The translations under genes were made by a program, and so were the position numbers. The notes under the pieces were generated by a model. That model searched no databases, had not been told where the DNA came from, and saw only the letters and a program-made list of their open reading frames with translations. A stretch of DNA of 64,000 nucleotides, from assembly GCF_949987515.2 (NCBI RefSeq), contig NC_082692.2, forward strand, positions 90,591,488 through 90,655,487. Reading direction: 5' to 3'. This stretch comes from Delphinus delphis (lineage: Eukaryota > Chordata > Mammalia > Artiodactyla > Delphinidae). Numbering within the stretch: the stretch's first letter is position 1; every line of letters starts with the position of its first letter. Shown piece after piece: positions 1-12,319 of the stretch.

Positions 1-70
1 CCCTGTATGGCTTATTAAGGTTCTTTCCCTTCAAGTGAGAAATGAGTTTCTTTCACCTGAACTATTATTA

Positions 71-1343
71 TTGGGTTGACCAAAAAGTTCATTCATTTTT
101 TTTCCCCTAAGATGACTCTAAGAGTGCCTAGTTGTCTTTAACTTCATTCAAAACAATTTTGTTAGATTGTATTGTGACAGCTGTCATATCAGCGTGCATT
201 TTAAAAAACTTATCGAAATTGGTGAACTTTTGTGTAGCCATTTTAATATTGAAGATGGAAGAAAAAAAGCAACATTTTCAGCATATTATGCTTTATTATA
301 TCAAGAAAGGTAAAAACACAACTGAAACATGAAAGAAGATTTACACAATGTATGGAGAAGGTGCTGTGACTGATCGAGTGTGTCAAAAGTGGTTTGCGAA
401 GTTTCGTGCTGGAGATTTCTCGCTGGACGATGCTCCACGGTTGGGTAGACCAGTTGAAATTGATAGCGATCAAATCGAGTCGTTAATTGAGAACAGCCAA
501 CTTTATACCATGCGGGAGACAGCCGACATACTGAAAATATCCAAATCAAGCACTGAAAATCTTTTGCACCAGGTCGGTTATGTTCATAGCTTTGATGTTT
601 GGGTTCCACGTAAGTTAAGTGAAAATACCCTCGTCGCCATATTTCCACACGCAATTCTCTACTGAAATGTAACAAAAATATTCCGTTTTTAAAACAAGTT
701 GTGATGAGTGATGAAAAGTGGATACTGTACAATAATGTGGAATGGAAGAAATCATGGGGCAAGTGAAATGAACCACACCAAAGGCTGGTCTTCATCCAAA
801 GAAGGTGATGTTGTGTATATGGTGGGATTAGAAGGGAGTCCTCTATTATGAGCTCCTCCTGGAAAACCAAATGATTAATTCCAACAAGTACTGCTCCCAG
901 TTAGACCAACTGAAAGCAGTACTCGATGAAAAGCATACGGAATTAGTCAACAGAAAATGCATACTCTTCCATCAGGATAACACAAGACCGCATGTTTCTT
1001 TGGTGACCAGGCAAAAACTGTTACAGCTTGGTTGGGAAGCTCTGATTCGTCCGCCATATTCAGCAGACATTGCACCTTAGGATTTCATTTATTTTGGTCT
1101 TTACAAAATTCTCTTAATGGAAAAGATTTTGGTTCCCTGGAAGACTGTAAAAGGCACCTGGAACAGTCCTTTCCTCAAAAAGATAAAAGTTTTGGGAAGA
1201 TGGAATTATGAAGTTGCCTGGAAAATGGCAGAAGGTAGTGGAACAAAAGGGTGAATATATTGTTCAATAAAGTTCTTGGTGAAAATGAAAAATGTGTCTT
1301 TTATTTTTACCTAAAAACTGAAGGAACTTTTTGGCCAACCCAG
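71..1343 (+). mobile_element. mariner (Tc1/mariner) DNA transposon, near complete, inactive
   Basis: Inverted ends are visible: the left end begins TTGGGTTGACCAAAAAGTTC and the right end, read on the minus strand, begins CTGGGTTGGCCAAAAAGTTC. Each is flanked by the TA target dinucleotide (69-70 and 1344-1345). The 1273-bp length fits the roughly 1.3 kb of a full mariner. This end type is familiar from cetartiodactyl genomes (known from memory). The transposase gene inside is broken, so the copy cannot move by itself. The 5' non-coding part carries a perfect 12-bp palindrome TGACAGCTGTCA at 175-186. Confidence 0.95.
255..1270 (+). pseudogene. mariner transposase pseudogene
   Basis: The reading begins at ATG 255 and would end at TAA 1268-1270, about 340 codons, the usual mariner transposase length. 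An in-frame TGA follows about 24 codons in. The longest open piece (348-665) has the N-terminal paired-like helix-turn-helix region and ends in WVPRKL, corresponding to the mariner WVPHEL motif. A frameshift and stop follow at about 661. The catalytic part appears as SDEKW (Asp codon 710-712), HQDN (Asp 976-978) and YSADIAP, a form of the YSPDLAP motif, then a TAG stop, then Asp at 1081-1083. The last two Asp codons are separated by 34 codons, the DD34D spacing of mariners. The first and second Asp codons are out of frame with each other. The enzyme would have cut and pasted the element by binding its inverted ends; this copy is dead. Confidence 0.93.
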
Positions 1344-1345
1344 TA

Positions 1346-3810
1346 TTTTGATTTTCCTCTCATATGTAGTTGAATCAGTTTCTCTAAAGTTTCAAATGAA
1401 TTATGCTAAGTGGAATTCCCATAGGTCAGGGAGGCATTTTAATAAACACTGGCCTAATCCCAGGAACTCCCAAAGAAACTGATAATACTGGAAGAGTTGC
1501 TTGATTTCTCTATATTTTGCTTTTCTTACTTGAAAAACAAAGGCAATGATAATAGCCCTGTTACTTCTTCATATTGTGATACTGTGATAGTTCTTGAAAA
1601 AGTAAAAAATACTATTTATATGCAATATGCTTCCCATTAATAATATTCTCTTGATCTAAAGCAAGGTTTCTTAACTGAAAGTCTGTGAATTCCTTGATAT
1701 TTTATGAAAAACTGTAATTGTGGATACATCTTTTTTTTCCCCTAGGGAGAAAGTCCTTTAAATCCTCAGCAGAATCTAGACATCAGAGACAGTGTCCAAA
1801 ATGGGAAGATGATATTTATCTAGAGAAAGGCCCTTTCTATTGTAGAGCAGTTACAAAATATTATTTGAAAACCTACCTTCAACATCATAATCATCATTTA
1901 GTAACCATCTCTGAATGGCTAAAATTGACAGTCCTTCAAGTTCTCATTTCTAACACCACTTCCTCCCCAAAGCATTTTTAAAAGTGTCAAGTAAGAAATA
2001 ATCTTTCCCTTTTCTAGATTCCCATTGGACTTTCATAAATAACTCTCTTAAAAAGCGTATCTATGGGTTTTATACTTCTCTACTGGACTTCAAATCCTGA
2101 AAAGCAAGTATTAATTCTAGACCTGTATTAAATGCCTAGCCACTTAATCCTATGACTTATCATATGATTGTTGGATGAATAAATTCTTCAGAACATTTGC
2201 TTATTTTAGTGGTGTATACAGTGCATTTTTATAAAGGCCTGGTTTAAATATAGGAAACTTCAGCCTCAAAAGTAATTTAATAGGAAGGGCTTCAAATTGG
2301 ATCTAGAGTTCAGCCACTGGAACATGGCCCAGAAAGGGAGCAGATGGTGATCCGCAGTGCATGGCTGCAGTGCACATCTTGTCACTTGGTCTGCGGTCCC
2401 TTACTATGTACATGACAATAGGAGTTAGATTTGTGCTTGGGTTTGCTCAGAGAAGTTAGGTTTAAAAAGATACAAAAGACTTTCTACCTAGCAGATACCA
2501 TTTGTTACCATACTATACTTTCTGTGTAGTAGGTATAAAACAAAGGAAAGTTAATCAATTTTTTCCTTTCAACACCAACTCAACTTTTTCATGCCATCTG
2601 AAAATATATTGGCACTACAAAATTGTACCAGTAAGAAAGCCATTTATTCTTGATGACATCTGAAATTTTGGTCAAATTATACTTGGTTGCTTTTAATCAG
2701 CTCATTTAATTTTTCTTGGGTTATTAGACATTCTAGGAAAAACCCTGGGGACTTTAGGAGGCTTAAGAATAATTCTCTTCTTTACTTATAAAGTTCAGAA
2801 TTAATTGAGAAACATACTTAGCAGTCAGACTGATAGAAATAAAAATAAACCTTTATTACTGATAAAGTTAAAAACATGGCATAGATTTGTTGACAAGTAG
2901 AGTACTAATAATTTACCCCTGAATTAAACAGATTTATTCACCCAGTTACATGCACACCTGGACTGCTTTAGTGTCCTGGGCCCCTTCTCAAAGGGGCAGG
3001 CTCTGTGCTGTGTGGTCAGAGGACAGAACAGAAAACACCTTTTCTGAAGGTAGGGGTTGCCAAAGTAAGAATAGAGGAGGAAACTGATAAACTTATGTTC
3101 TGATGCTTCTAATCTCATGGGCAAAGCCCAGGAGTGTTACTCTACCATTGCCCATCCAAATGGGAACTTGTTCCTGGGTACTAAGTGTTCCCTCTTCTTA
3201 CATATTGTATTTCATAGTGTTCCTCTGATACTGTTTTGTGTCATCATTTTCTTCTCACCAGTTATAGAAAAACTTCTATGAACACTCATCCCTGATTAAA
3301 TCACATGTAAAATCCTTAGCTTGACACTCGTGATCCCTGTGAACTGGCCTCAGAGCATCTGAAATCTATACCCCGCAGTTTGCATTCCCCTAACATTTCA
3401 CTTTCCAAATGACTTAGCTCATTAGCTTGTCTTTGGAAAATCGAGAATTTGGTACATTTCATATCTGCTGTCGGTGATTTTGCCATTGACACATGCAGTG
3501 AACATTTTAATGCCCTTTGTCTGTGAGTGTACACAGGTAGAAACCTACGCCATTTTAGTAAGAAGGGATTTGGGAGATGGAGTGGGATTATTCTCACAAG
3601 ACCCAGGTAAAGTTAGGCCAGCACTGTGGAATATAATAATTTCACATATTTTCTATTAATGTTGCTTTTTAGTGTTACTTCTTTAATATTTTTCTGATAT
3701 TTCCTACTCTGATGAATACCTAAGAGCCAAAATTTATTATTCTCTATCTTAGGACTCTTTTTTAAAAAAATTTTTGCAGAGTTCTTAATAGAATTTCTAA
3801 TTATTTAATT
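1346..3810. other. non-repetitive stretch without a recognised gene
   Basis: AT-rich sequence with only short open frames and no conserved protein motif. A possible short DNA-transposon relic lies at about 1665-1800: it runs from GGTTTCTTAAC through a GGAGAAAGTCC-like centre to TGTCCAAAA and resembles an old hAT-type MER. A polypyrimidine-AG at about 1727-1745 inside it looks like a splice acceptor but has no exon context. Confidence 0.5.
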
Positions 3811-3814
3811 TACT

Positions 3815-3965
3815 TATTGATTGCTTATCTGCTGTCTGTCTCCCTCACGAGGGATAATAACTCTGTAATTGTTGCTGTCCATTTGTGTGGCTAAATGTGG
3901 CTAAAACGAGCTCACTGATTTGCACCCAATAGATAATAAGGATGAGTTGAATGAATCATTTCACT
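3815..3965 (+). mobile_element. L2 LINE 3'-end relic
   Basis: TCTGTCTCCCTCACGAGGG followed by a tail ending AGTTGAATGAATC resembles the 3' end of L2, which typically ends in a GTTGAATGAATGA-like tail. It is strongly decayed. Confidence 0.45.
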
Positions 3966-4435
3966 TACTCGTTTATTGTTCTCTCTTCCTCTCTCTATCC
4001 CACAAATAACCACTTGTCCTTTGAATTAGAAACAGACAAAATAATTTTAAATGCCCCATTGGAATATAGTAAGTCAATGTTAGGAAAAAGTATTTAGATC
4101 GTGAGGTACTAATATTTCCATCTTATTTCTATTTTTTATTTTTATATATGTTATCACAAATGCATGTGAATACTTATACATGGAATTTGATAGGTGCTTA
4201 GTAAATACTGATTGCATTTTTGGCAATAAAGTTTCAGTTTTATGCCTCTTCTGTTCCTGTCAGGTATTACAGCTCATTCTCTAGCCCCCAGAGATGCTTT
4301 CTTGCAGTTTCAGGAAGTAATTTACATCATTTCCTATGTGAATGACACCTAGAGATGTGTGGCCTGACATCCCAGCCAGCTCTCAGGGCTCATAGGCCCT
4401 CAGTCGTCAGCTTAACCTTGCTACTCTGTCTTGGC

Positions 4436-4454
4436 TTTTTTTTTTTTTTTTTTT
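4436..4454. repeat. T19 homopolymer
   Basis: An uninterrupted run of 19 T. No SINE or L1 body is attached on either side, so it is not obviously a retroposon tail. Confidence 0.9.
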
Positions 4455-4499
4455 CTCTCAGGCTCTACTATACACATGTGCATACATGTTATTTTGGTG

Positions 4500-4695
4500 T
4501 ATTTCTTTTATTCTTTTAACCAGCATTTTTATGACGCTTAAAGGAGGTGTTTTAGCCCACCATGTTTCTAGGACTTCTTCTTCATTTTGCAGATGAAAAA
4601 AGAACTTCCCAGAAAAGTTAACTTACTTACCTGAGTATACTTGACTACTAAACAACCAAGATAGAATGCTGGTGTCCGAATCTGATGTGAAAGCT
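4500..4695 (+). mobile_element. MIR SINE relic
   Basis: The stretch CATTTTGCAGATGAAAAAAG, then AGAAAAGTTAACTTACTTACC, then a GATAGAATGCTGG-like segment follows the order of the MIR core and 3' part (CATTTTACAGATGAGGAAAC ... GTTAAGTAACTTGCCC). Only the order and several short words match. Confidence 0.5.
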
Positions 4696-4854
4696 CTTTC
4701 ATAAAATTTGATGACTATGCTTTTATTATTATTACTCCTGTCATTTTAATACCCATGACTGAATTGTCAAATGATACAAGAACCTGATGAAAACCATATT
4801 GTTGCATGGCTTTGTAACTGCCACGCATGTTAAAAAATCATTAATTCTTTAAAC

Positions 4855-5000
4855 ATTTACAGAGCTACAGCACTGAGCTGGATTCTGCGTTAACAAAATT
4901 GAACAGGACGTCATAGCTCTTTTGAGGAGGTCATATTCTAGTAGACAAAATAGTTGTATCACCAGATAATTACAGAGCAGTGTGCCTGAAGATCATGTGA
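4855..5000 (-). mobile_element. L2 LINE 3'-end relic, antisense
   Basis: AAACATTTACAGAGCTACAG, then a GCACTGAGCTGGATTCTG region, then GAACAGGACGTCATAGCTC and CATATTCTAGTAGACAAA reproduce in order the antisense L2 end (TATTTATTGAGC..., GTGCCAGGCACTG..., GTGAACAAAACAG..., CATTCTAGTGGG). Confidence 0.6.
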
Positions 5001-5129
5001 GAGCAAAGACAACAGTGATACTGTCCTGGGGGGTGGGGGAGGAGGAAGAATGGGTTCAGAAATGCTTCATCCTGAAATAGTTCTTTTTAGATTAATGAAT
5101 GTATTGAATAGAGGGATAAATAGATGGAT

Positions 5130-5275
5130 AGTTACATGATGAAGATAGTTACTATCATTATCACCGTTATATAGAAAGTCAGGCACAGAGAAGTTAACTT
5201 GTTCAAGCTCACACAGTTAGTAAGTGGAGTATCTAGGCTACCAGGCTGTCTGACTCCAGAGTGTTCACCCTTACA
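5130..5275 (+). mobile_element. MIR SINE
   Basis: ACTATCATTATCACC, CAGGCACAGAGAAGTTAACT, TGTTCAAGCTCACACAGTTA, GTAAGTGGAG and GTCTGACTCCAGAGTGTTCA follow the MIR core and tail closely and in order. This is one of the clearest ancient SINEs here. Confidence 0.85.
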
Positions 5276-5279
5276 CTTT

Positions 5280-7090
5280 GATAGTTAGAACCACTTCTAA
5301 AAGACTAGAAGTACTTCCTGATGAAGGAGTTTCGGGTAGAGTAGCATTACAGCCAAAGAGAGAATATATTTGCATGGAGGGGAAAAGTAGCGTGAAGTTT
5401 TTAAGGAAGGAAAAGGAAAAAAATCCTAGTTGGTGAATGGAATAGAAAGCACAAATCATTGAGGGAGGCGGTCATTAGAGTGGGGACCAGGTATGAATTG
5501 GTTGTGTTTAGGTTTGATCAGGGAGTTGATAGGGTCTTTTGAAGCATTTTAAACAGGAGGATAATGTTTAGATTTCTGTTTTGGAAAGGGCACGCTGACA
5601 TCACTGTGGAGAATGGATTTCAACCAGGGCTTTTCATTTTTTATTCATTTTCAGGTGAAAAATGCTACAGCAAAACAGAGTGGTTTAGAGATCAATAAAT
5701 GGCACAATTTAAAATGTCTGAAAGGAACTCTTTGTCTCCTAAATATAGAGTGCATTCTGCAGAAGCTGAAAGTGACCCTAATCTGATAACTGTAGTATTT
5801 TTAGCATTTATAGATATGAAGGGGGTGTCTCATTATTCAATTTAAGACATCACTAAGAAGAGCGATATCCAGATTTATCCAGACAATTTCCCTCTTGCCC
5901 TCAAAAAAAATGGTTAATTTTATATTTTTCTTCCCACCTTTATATGTTCCGGAGCTGGTAATAAATTTTCATGAAGAACTTATGAGAAAACTTGCAGAAA
6001 TTTCCTGATGGCCTCCATTAGCACCACTTTGATGTTGTGTGAGAGGGTAGAGTGAGTAGGTTGGGATCCTTTAAGAAAATAAATTGACAAATTATTGAGG
6101 TCAAAGAATCCAGGTATTTTCTAACCATGGTTGTGAAAATTAAGTCAAGGTTCATCAATGTGTGCCAAAATGAGCAGGTGAAAGCTGTTTGAGAAAATGA
6201 CATATATGAAGTATTCTCCAAATATTACTTACTAGTTACAAAAGTAAAATGATACTTTTACATTTATAACAGAAATCTGGAGATCAAACTTAATACCACC
6301 AGTAACAGTATAAACTGACAATACGTACCTTCCAACACAGTGCACCGAGATCTCAGTGTCACCTAACCAGAGAGTATTTAGTAAGTGATAGTTTTTTATC
6401 AGTGTTACACTCCTTGGCTTCCTTACTCACATTGTGGTTATATAGGTGAAAGTCATTGTTCTTTGGAAAAACATTGTTTGGTGAACTATTGTATTATACA
6501 CGTTAAATATTTTACAGTTTTATGTGTCAATGATACCTCAGTAATACTGAAAAAAAAATTTTGGCGAATTCTTAAAGTGACTTAAGGGTAAAGTGTTAGG
6601 ACGTCTGCTACTTTCAAATGGTTCAGGAAAAAATGAATATAACAGAGAGAAGGAAGAAGAGAAGGAGAGAGAAGAGCGACTAAAAACAGAAAGCAGTCAT
6701 CAAAATGTTTACATTAGTTCTAGGTCAAAAATATAAGGGTATTGAACGTTCCATTCTTTCAACTTTCCTCTAAGTTTGAAATAACTCAAAAAAAAAAAAA
6801 AAAATTGGGGCAGATGGAAGTCCAGATGATCAAGTTGAAAATAGTGCTCTATAATCTTATCCAAAATTATTACATTTTGTATGTTATTTTAGATCAACCC
6901 TACCCACCAATTTTGAGGTTTAATACATTTGCTTTATTTTGTATCAGCCTGTTTTAAAATTTCAAACTTTAGAACCATTGGTTCACTGTAGGCAAACACA
7001 GTTAAGAACATTTTCTGTTATGAACATGATTGGAAAAGGAAAAAGAAATTGTCAACAGTGAAAAATAAAAGTTCTACATAATAAAGTTTA
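5280..7090. other. non-repetitive stretch without a recognised gene
   Basis: No gene or clear transposon seen. It contains an A17 run at 6788-6804 and a purine-rich patch (AGAGAGAAGGAAGAAGAGAA) at about 6642-6675. All open frames are short and without motifs. Confidence 0.5.
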
Positions 7091-7094
7091 AAAA

Positions 7095-7285
7095 AAAACC
7101 CAAATCTGCCATTTATGAGCTATGAGCCCTTGGACAACTTACTCATATCTCTGGTTCTCAGTCTCTTCTTCTATGAAACAGGAATAGTAAACACACCTAA
7201 CTCATAGGGTTGCAGTGAAGATTCACTTAATCCATGTAAAGTGCATAGTGGTTTCTGACACATAATAAACTCTCAAAATAATGAT
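7095..7285 (-). mobile_element. MIR SINE, antisense
   Basis: CTGCCATTTATGAGCTATGA, CCTTGGACAACTTACTCAT, TGAAACAGGAATAGTAA, CTAACTCATAGGGTTGCAGT and GACACATAATAAACTCTCAA match, in order, the reverse complement of MIR (CTGTGTGACCTTGGGCAAGT ... ACCTCATAGGGTTGTTGTGA ... CATAGTAAGTGCTCAATAAA). Confidence 0.85.
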
Positions 7286-7289
7286 GGGC

Positions 7290-9000
7290 CGTGGCAGGAA
7301 AAAAGTGTGTCTCTGGACAAAAGTCTTCCTCCTGCTGTACTGTTCACTGCTCAAAATAAATCTGTAATGTCCCCCACCCCATAAAATTACGTACTGTTTT
7401 AAAATTGCAGAGTCTCAAATAATCACTTAGCATAAGGACAGAGGTATACTTTAAAGATACATATGATTATGTGGCTATATCATATAGATTACATAAACTT
7501 TAGATTCCTAGAATTAAAGGTTGCGTTCCCTACATTTGTCGTTTGCTAGTAGTGTTTCTACATCGTATAGATACAGAGGATAGAAGGGTATGAATTTAAA
7601 AAGAAGTTTCCCTGAAAACAGCTTTTAAAATTTCTAGAGAGAATCTCGAACTCTCTCTTAATCTTTGATTTACATGTGTTCTAAAATTGTCTACTCCTCT
7701 GTATCTGGGAATCAGTCCATTTTGGAAAAAAACCTTTAACCCATTTTCTCAAAGCAGGTAGGAAGGAAAGCAGGCATCTTATTCTCCTTTTCTTTGATCC
7801 ATAAAATATAAGAATAGTTTTAACCCATTCTAATCAGGCACTCACTTTTTTCCTAAAGTAACATTGGTAATCTTACCAAGTACAGAACTTTTTGGATTTT
7901 TCTCTGCTTCTGCCAGTGAACATCCTGTGGGTACCTTTTTCTCATCTTGCTCCAGCTGCAGCAGGTCTAAGGGGAAACAGTTTCACTTTAAGAAACAAAG
8001 GTGAGCTGTGACTCACCTCATGTAAAAGCCACAACAAGGCTTTTTGCAGTTGATGCAAGGGATGCAAAGAATAAAATGAAAACCTCTTGCCGTCTACCTA
8101 GCGCCTACCCTCCCTGGAGCCGACAGAAGAGCTCAGCACTAGAGCTGGAGTCATTAGTGATAAAGCTGTTTATAAATAATAATAACTTTAGTGGATGATG
8201 AGAAATGCAGTAAACTTTTTCTGAGCCAGACGGGATGTTGTAGGGGATACCATATAAATGCATGAAGTTTGTAAGAAAAGCAGATGCTAAGAGATTTGAT
8301 TTCTCTCCCCCATAATTTAAATGGACAATGAATTTAGTAGGTGCTTAATAAGTTGTTGTTGAATGAGTAAGCAAAAGAGGTCTTACAACTGAGTTCCTAA
8401 GGAAGGTCCATGAATTGAAGCATATTTGAGGCATATTTAATCCCAAATCTGTATTAAAAGTGTATCTATTTCAGGAGTGAAATCACATTCCTGAAATGGG
8501 AACATACAAAAAGATACCCATCTGTTTAGGGGGAATAGCAGAGATAGAAAGAAAAAAATATCTGTGGAATTACACGACCGTCCACTTGCCATAGTCTTGT
8601 GTTCATTGGTTTCCATGGTGGGGGGGCGGGAGAGGGTAACAGAGCTGGACTGAGATTCATTTTTCTCAGTTCTCTTTGGTTTTGTGAGAAGCAGGAGGGA
8701 GCTGAGGGCCATATTGGGTGCTTGTGCTGACTTGACTTTTTCACTTCGTCATGCCACTAGCCATTTGTTCCAAGGCCCACATTTGTTTGCGCTAATAGAC
8801 TTGGAATTACAGTATTTTCTCAGCTTTTGGACTAGCTTCTTGTACTGAATATTGTAATTTTTGTGAAAGCATACTGGAAAGTCTAAAGTAACGTTCAAGG
8901 CAAAACAGTCCATTTGCTACTGCAGCTATATTTAGAGCAATACCATTTAAACTTGGTCAGTCTTTCATCTTAGCTCTATGAGGACTCTATCAAGATTCCT
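7290..9000. other. non-repetitive stretch without a recognised gene
   Basis: No gene recognised. A possible L2 3' end (GTAGGTGCTTAATAAGTTG followed by TTGTTGAATGAG) lies at about 8300-8375. Open frames at 8437-8744 on the minus strand are short and have no known motif. Confidence 0.45.
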
Positions 9001-9006
9001 TTGCGT

Positions 9007-9155
9007 CAGGGTTTCTCAGATGTGGGACAGATCATTTTGAGGGAGGGGATGTCCGGTGCATTGCAGGCTGTTTAGCAATATCTCTTTCCACCAGATGCCA
9101 CTTACCCCCCTCCCCTGAGTTGTGACAATCAAAAACTCGTCTTTTAAAACTTCCC
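9007..9155 (+). mobile_element. MER20-type hAT-Charlie relic
   Basis: CAGGGTTTCTCAGATGTGG, GTCCGGTGCATTGCAGGCTG, TTTAGCAATATC, CCACCAGATGCCACTTAC and GAGTTGTGACAATCAAAAAC follow the MER20 consensus in order. MER20 copies act as gene regulatory elements in some placental mammals; nothing here shows activity of this one. Confidence 0.75.
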
Positions 9156-9354
9156 GTTTTTGTTGTAAGAAAGATCAGAATCTTATGAGGAAAATAATTT
9201 TTGTTCTCAGATGGTAAGAAAATCAGTATGTGTTCTTTGGCCAGTGTAATGAGGATAAATCAGTTCTACCCCTAAAAGTAAATGAGCAATACCACTTGCA
9301 AAACCATTTGCCTACACTTTGTCTCTCTTCCTCTCTCTCTTTCCTTATCTTTCT

Positions 9355-9402
9355 CCACACACACATGTATGCACACACACATACACACACACATAAACAC
9401 AT
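9355..9402. repeat. imperfect (CA)n microsatellite
   Basis: CA repeats broken by TG and TA steps, preceded by a CT-rich tract at about 9320-9345. Confidence 0.9.
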
Positions 9403-9419
9403 AGGCCCATGCATGCACA

Positions 9420-11815
9420 CCTTAAATTAACTGACACTTTTTGCTAACGATGGCTCCAAACTTCTGATCAGTTGGTGGTAGATAAATATTGAGGCATACT
9501 GCATTTTAATCTAGCTTATAGGTCAATTTGATGTCATTGTGACATAATTTTCAAAATAGGCTATTTTCTCTACAGATTGTTTTAATTTTGTGACCCTGGT
9601 CTCAGTGGATTACTGTTACAACAGTCTGATTACTTCCTGGAAAATGAATATGGCTACACACTTTTTCTTGTGGATCCATACTTGTGGCTTGTTTCTTGAT
9701 TAATTTCTTACTGGCTCCATCACTTTCAGTTAGAAAAGGAAGTCCAGTCAAGCTGCTTAGATTGTCATTCCAGTGGGTGCCCTGGGGCAGTGATTTCTGA
9801 ACCGTCCATTCCTTTGAAATTTTGTTCTCAGCTGGAGAAATGTCAGTTGTCTCAGCTTTTGGCTCTGACTTTTAGTGAGAGAGGCAAGGAATAGGAAGTA
9901 TGAATACTTTGTAGAAGAAGCAATGAGCACTTATACGCACATCAAGTGACTTACTGCTGAAGATTCCAAAGCATTAAAAAATATTGATTAAGCCTCAACC
10001 TGTTGGAAAATTACTGCCATAACTTTCATTTCCCCCCTAGATTTGCTGGAGCTCAGAACTGTATTTAACTTGCTGAATCTTGTGTTGTGGCCAGAAAAAG
10101 ACCTCAGGGGCCCCATTCCCCAGGTCCTTATTAGCCTTGACAAGAGTGTTGTTAAAAATGTAGATTGTTGACAATTCCAAAGAGATGCACTTTCTTGGAG
10201 TTACCACATAAAGTCTAAAACAATCACTGTATATTTTTGGCTTCCAAAATACATTCTGGGGTAATATATCAGGTCCTACTGTATGAAGACAGTCTCTTTT
10301 GTTTGCAGTTACTAATCATTTTGGTCATTTACTCCCTCTCTTTGCTATATTTATTTTGCCATTAATGTTGGCTTTGACCTTAAAATAAAAAAAAAAACAC
10401 AGACATTTCCCAGATTTAGGTTTTTCTTATAAACCATATTTTAAATGATATGTCTCAGGGGAGTAATGTATGAAGAATTGATGGAAGTTAGAGATTTTTA
10501 GTTAATAATTATCACCTACCATTAGAAACAAGTGCAAATCACATGATGTCAAAGTGAATCTATCACATACCATAATCAAAGATGAATCAAAGTAATTACC
10601 AGGCAAAGAGAGATTGAATACAACTTAAAACTAATTAAACTATTTATTTTGACTGTACCACTGAATAAACAGTTTGTATTTTAATTTGCTCCTGTTTTCA
10701 TTTGCTGCAGCAATACGTTTGCTAATATAACTGAGATGCACAATTGCTATTTAATTAACCTGTTTTTGTCAGCACCTCACATGAGCCACGTGAAGTAGAT
10801 GTGCTAAAGTCTCAATAATAATGAGCCAGATAAAAATAACAAACATGAAATTTGTTGCCAGTCATTTTACGTTATGCCGATTTGCAAGAATACCCCAAGA
10901 ATTTTTTTTTAAAGTGGGTTACTTTAAAGAAATTGGATTGAAAATAGTTGCAAAAACAAACGTATTGAACCAACACAAAATTACTCAGAAGTCTGGTGAT
11001 TTTTTTTTAAGTTTAATTATAGTTTCATCATCCCTCACTTTGTATATTGTTATTATTAACTATTGATAGTAAGTCTACTTGAGGCCTTGTATCTAGTTTG
11101 GAATGAGTTGGTAACGGACACAGAAAGATCTGGTAGCATACATCTTTTGCAAAATCTTGTGTCCTTTGGGTGAGTTATTTTTCTAGTTATTGAGTAAAGC
11201 ATCAGAAAAGTGTGGATCCATTTTTCTGTGATTCCCTGAGACCAGTATCAAAACCCTAGGACAGTTTGGATTGTCTTGACCTTGATGATACATATTTTCC
11301 CACAAAAGGTGGCGTGACTGACAATGTGAAGAGAAACCCTATCTTTCTTTACTTTGGATAGTAGGAGTGTAAGAAAGTAAGCTGGAATAATCCCATTTAA
11401 ATATAAAAAGACTGTTTCCTCACAAATCAAAGTATCTGGTGATTGACACCACGAAGACAAAACATTTTGACCAGACTTTTGGTTCTTCATCCAGATGTTT
11501 TACTCTCAGGCAGAAATAGTGTGTGTAGAAATAGCCCAAACCATCTTCTGGCCGGCCTTTTTTTTTTTCCTTTTACACATTTATAATTTACTCACATAGA
11601 TCATGCTGCCTCTAGTTCTCTAAAACAGCTGCGTATCAGCCAATTTCTCATGGGACCCTCAAAGGTAACAGAGACCTCCCAATTGAGGACAGTTTAAAAA
11701 AAAAAGCATACATTTATTTCATTGCCGTTCCTCAGGTCGCTGCTATGAAGTATAAACACTATTCTTTCGGAGATCCACTTTCTAGCTCTTAGAACAATAG
11801 TAGACTGCCTTATCT
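9420..11815. other. AT-rich non-repetitive stretch without a recognised gene
   Basis: No gene recognised. The part at about 10500-10790 is unusually rich in TAATTA, AATTAA and ATTAAT cores. Short open frames (for example 10821-11066 and 11248-11490) carry no known motif. Confidence 0.45.
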
Positions 11816-11819
11816 GCAA

Positions 11820-11990
11820 GAGTCCTCAGAGATCTGGACCAAGGCCCCATTGTACAGATAAGAAAAACAAGGCTCAGAGAGGTGCAGTCATACTGTAGGT
11901 CGTCTGATTTTTATAGCAAGATGAGCATAAGAACTCAGGGTTTCTCTCCTCCTAATATCTGCCCTGTCTTTATCACACAGGCCTATTAAT
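11820..11990 (+). mobile_element. MIR-type SINE relic
   Basis: CCCCATTGTACAGATAAGAA, AAACAAGGCTCAGAGAGGTG and a GGTCGTCTGATTTTTATAGC-like continuation match the MIR core (CCCATTTTACAGATGAGGAA then GAGGCACAGAGAGGTTAAGT). Confidence 0.6.
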
Positions 11991-12192
11991 TATAAGCACC
12001 TTTTTGTGTGTGTTGGAACTTTAAATTATCACATGGGTGCCTTAATCACAGCCTTTGATGAGTGACACAAGAGCTGTCTCCTTTCTCTGAAATGGAAAGT
12101 TTTACATCTCTAACCCACACTTGCTTAACTAAGGTCAAATTTACATAAGCAAATATCTTCAAGGGCTGGCAGGTAGCGTATATGAGCAAAAG

Positions 12193-12319
12193 CAGGAGTC
12201 GGCACAGGTTTGGTAAAGTGCAGAACACATGTTCTGTTTAAAAATGTTCACATTCAAATTCTAAAATCTCTCTCTTGCCGAACCAAGCATGTCCACAAGC
12301 TACTAGTTTGCAACTCCTG
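12193..12319. mobile_element. short hAT-type element (MER5-like), decayed
   Basis: It begins CAGGAGTCGGCACAG; the other end read on the opposite strand begins CAGGAGTTGCAAAC. The ends resemble the CAGGGGTCGGCAAAC ends of MER5/Charlie elements. An 8-bp target duplication is no longer clear, so this is a tentative call. Confidence 0.45.

Noticed and set aside
301..870. 189-codon minus-strand open frame
   Set aside because: It lies antisense to the mariner transposase and has no motif of its own.
1718..1981. Open frame after a strong-looking pyrimidine-AG (TTTTTTTTCCCCTAG)
   Set aside because: The acceptor falls in what looks like an old DNA-transposon relic; no donor or partner exon was seen and the peptide matches nothing I know.
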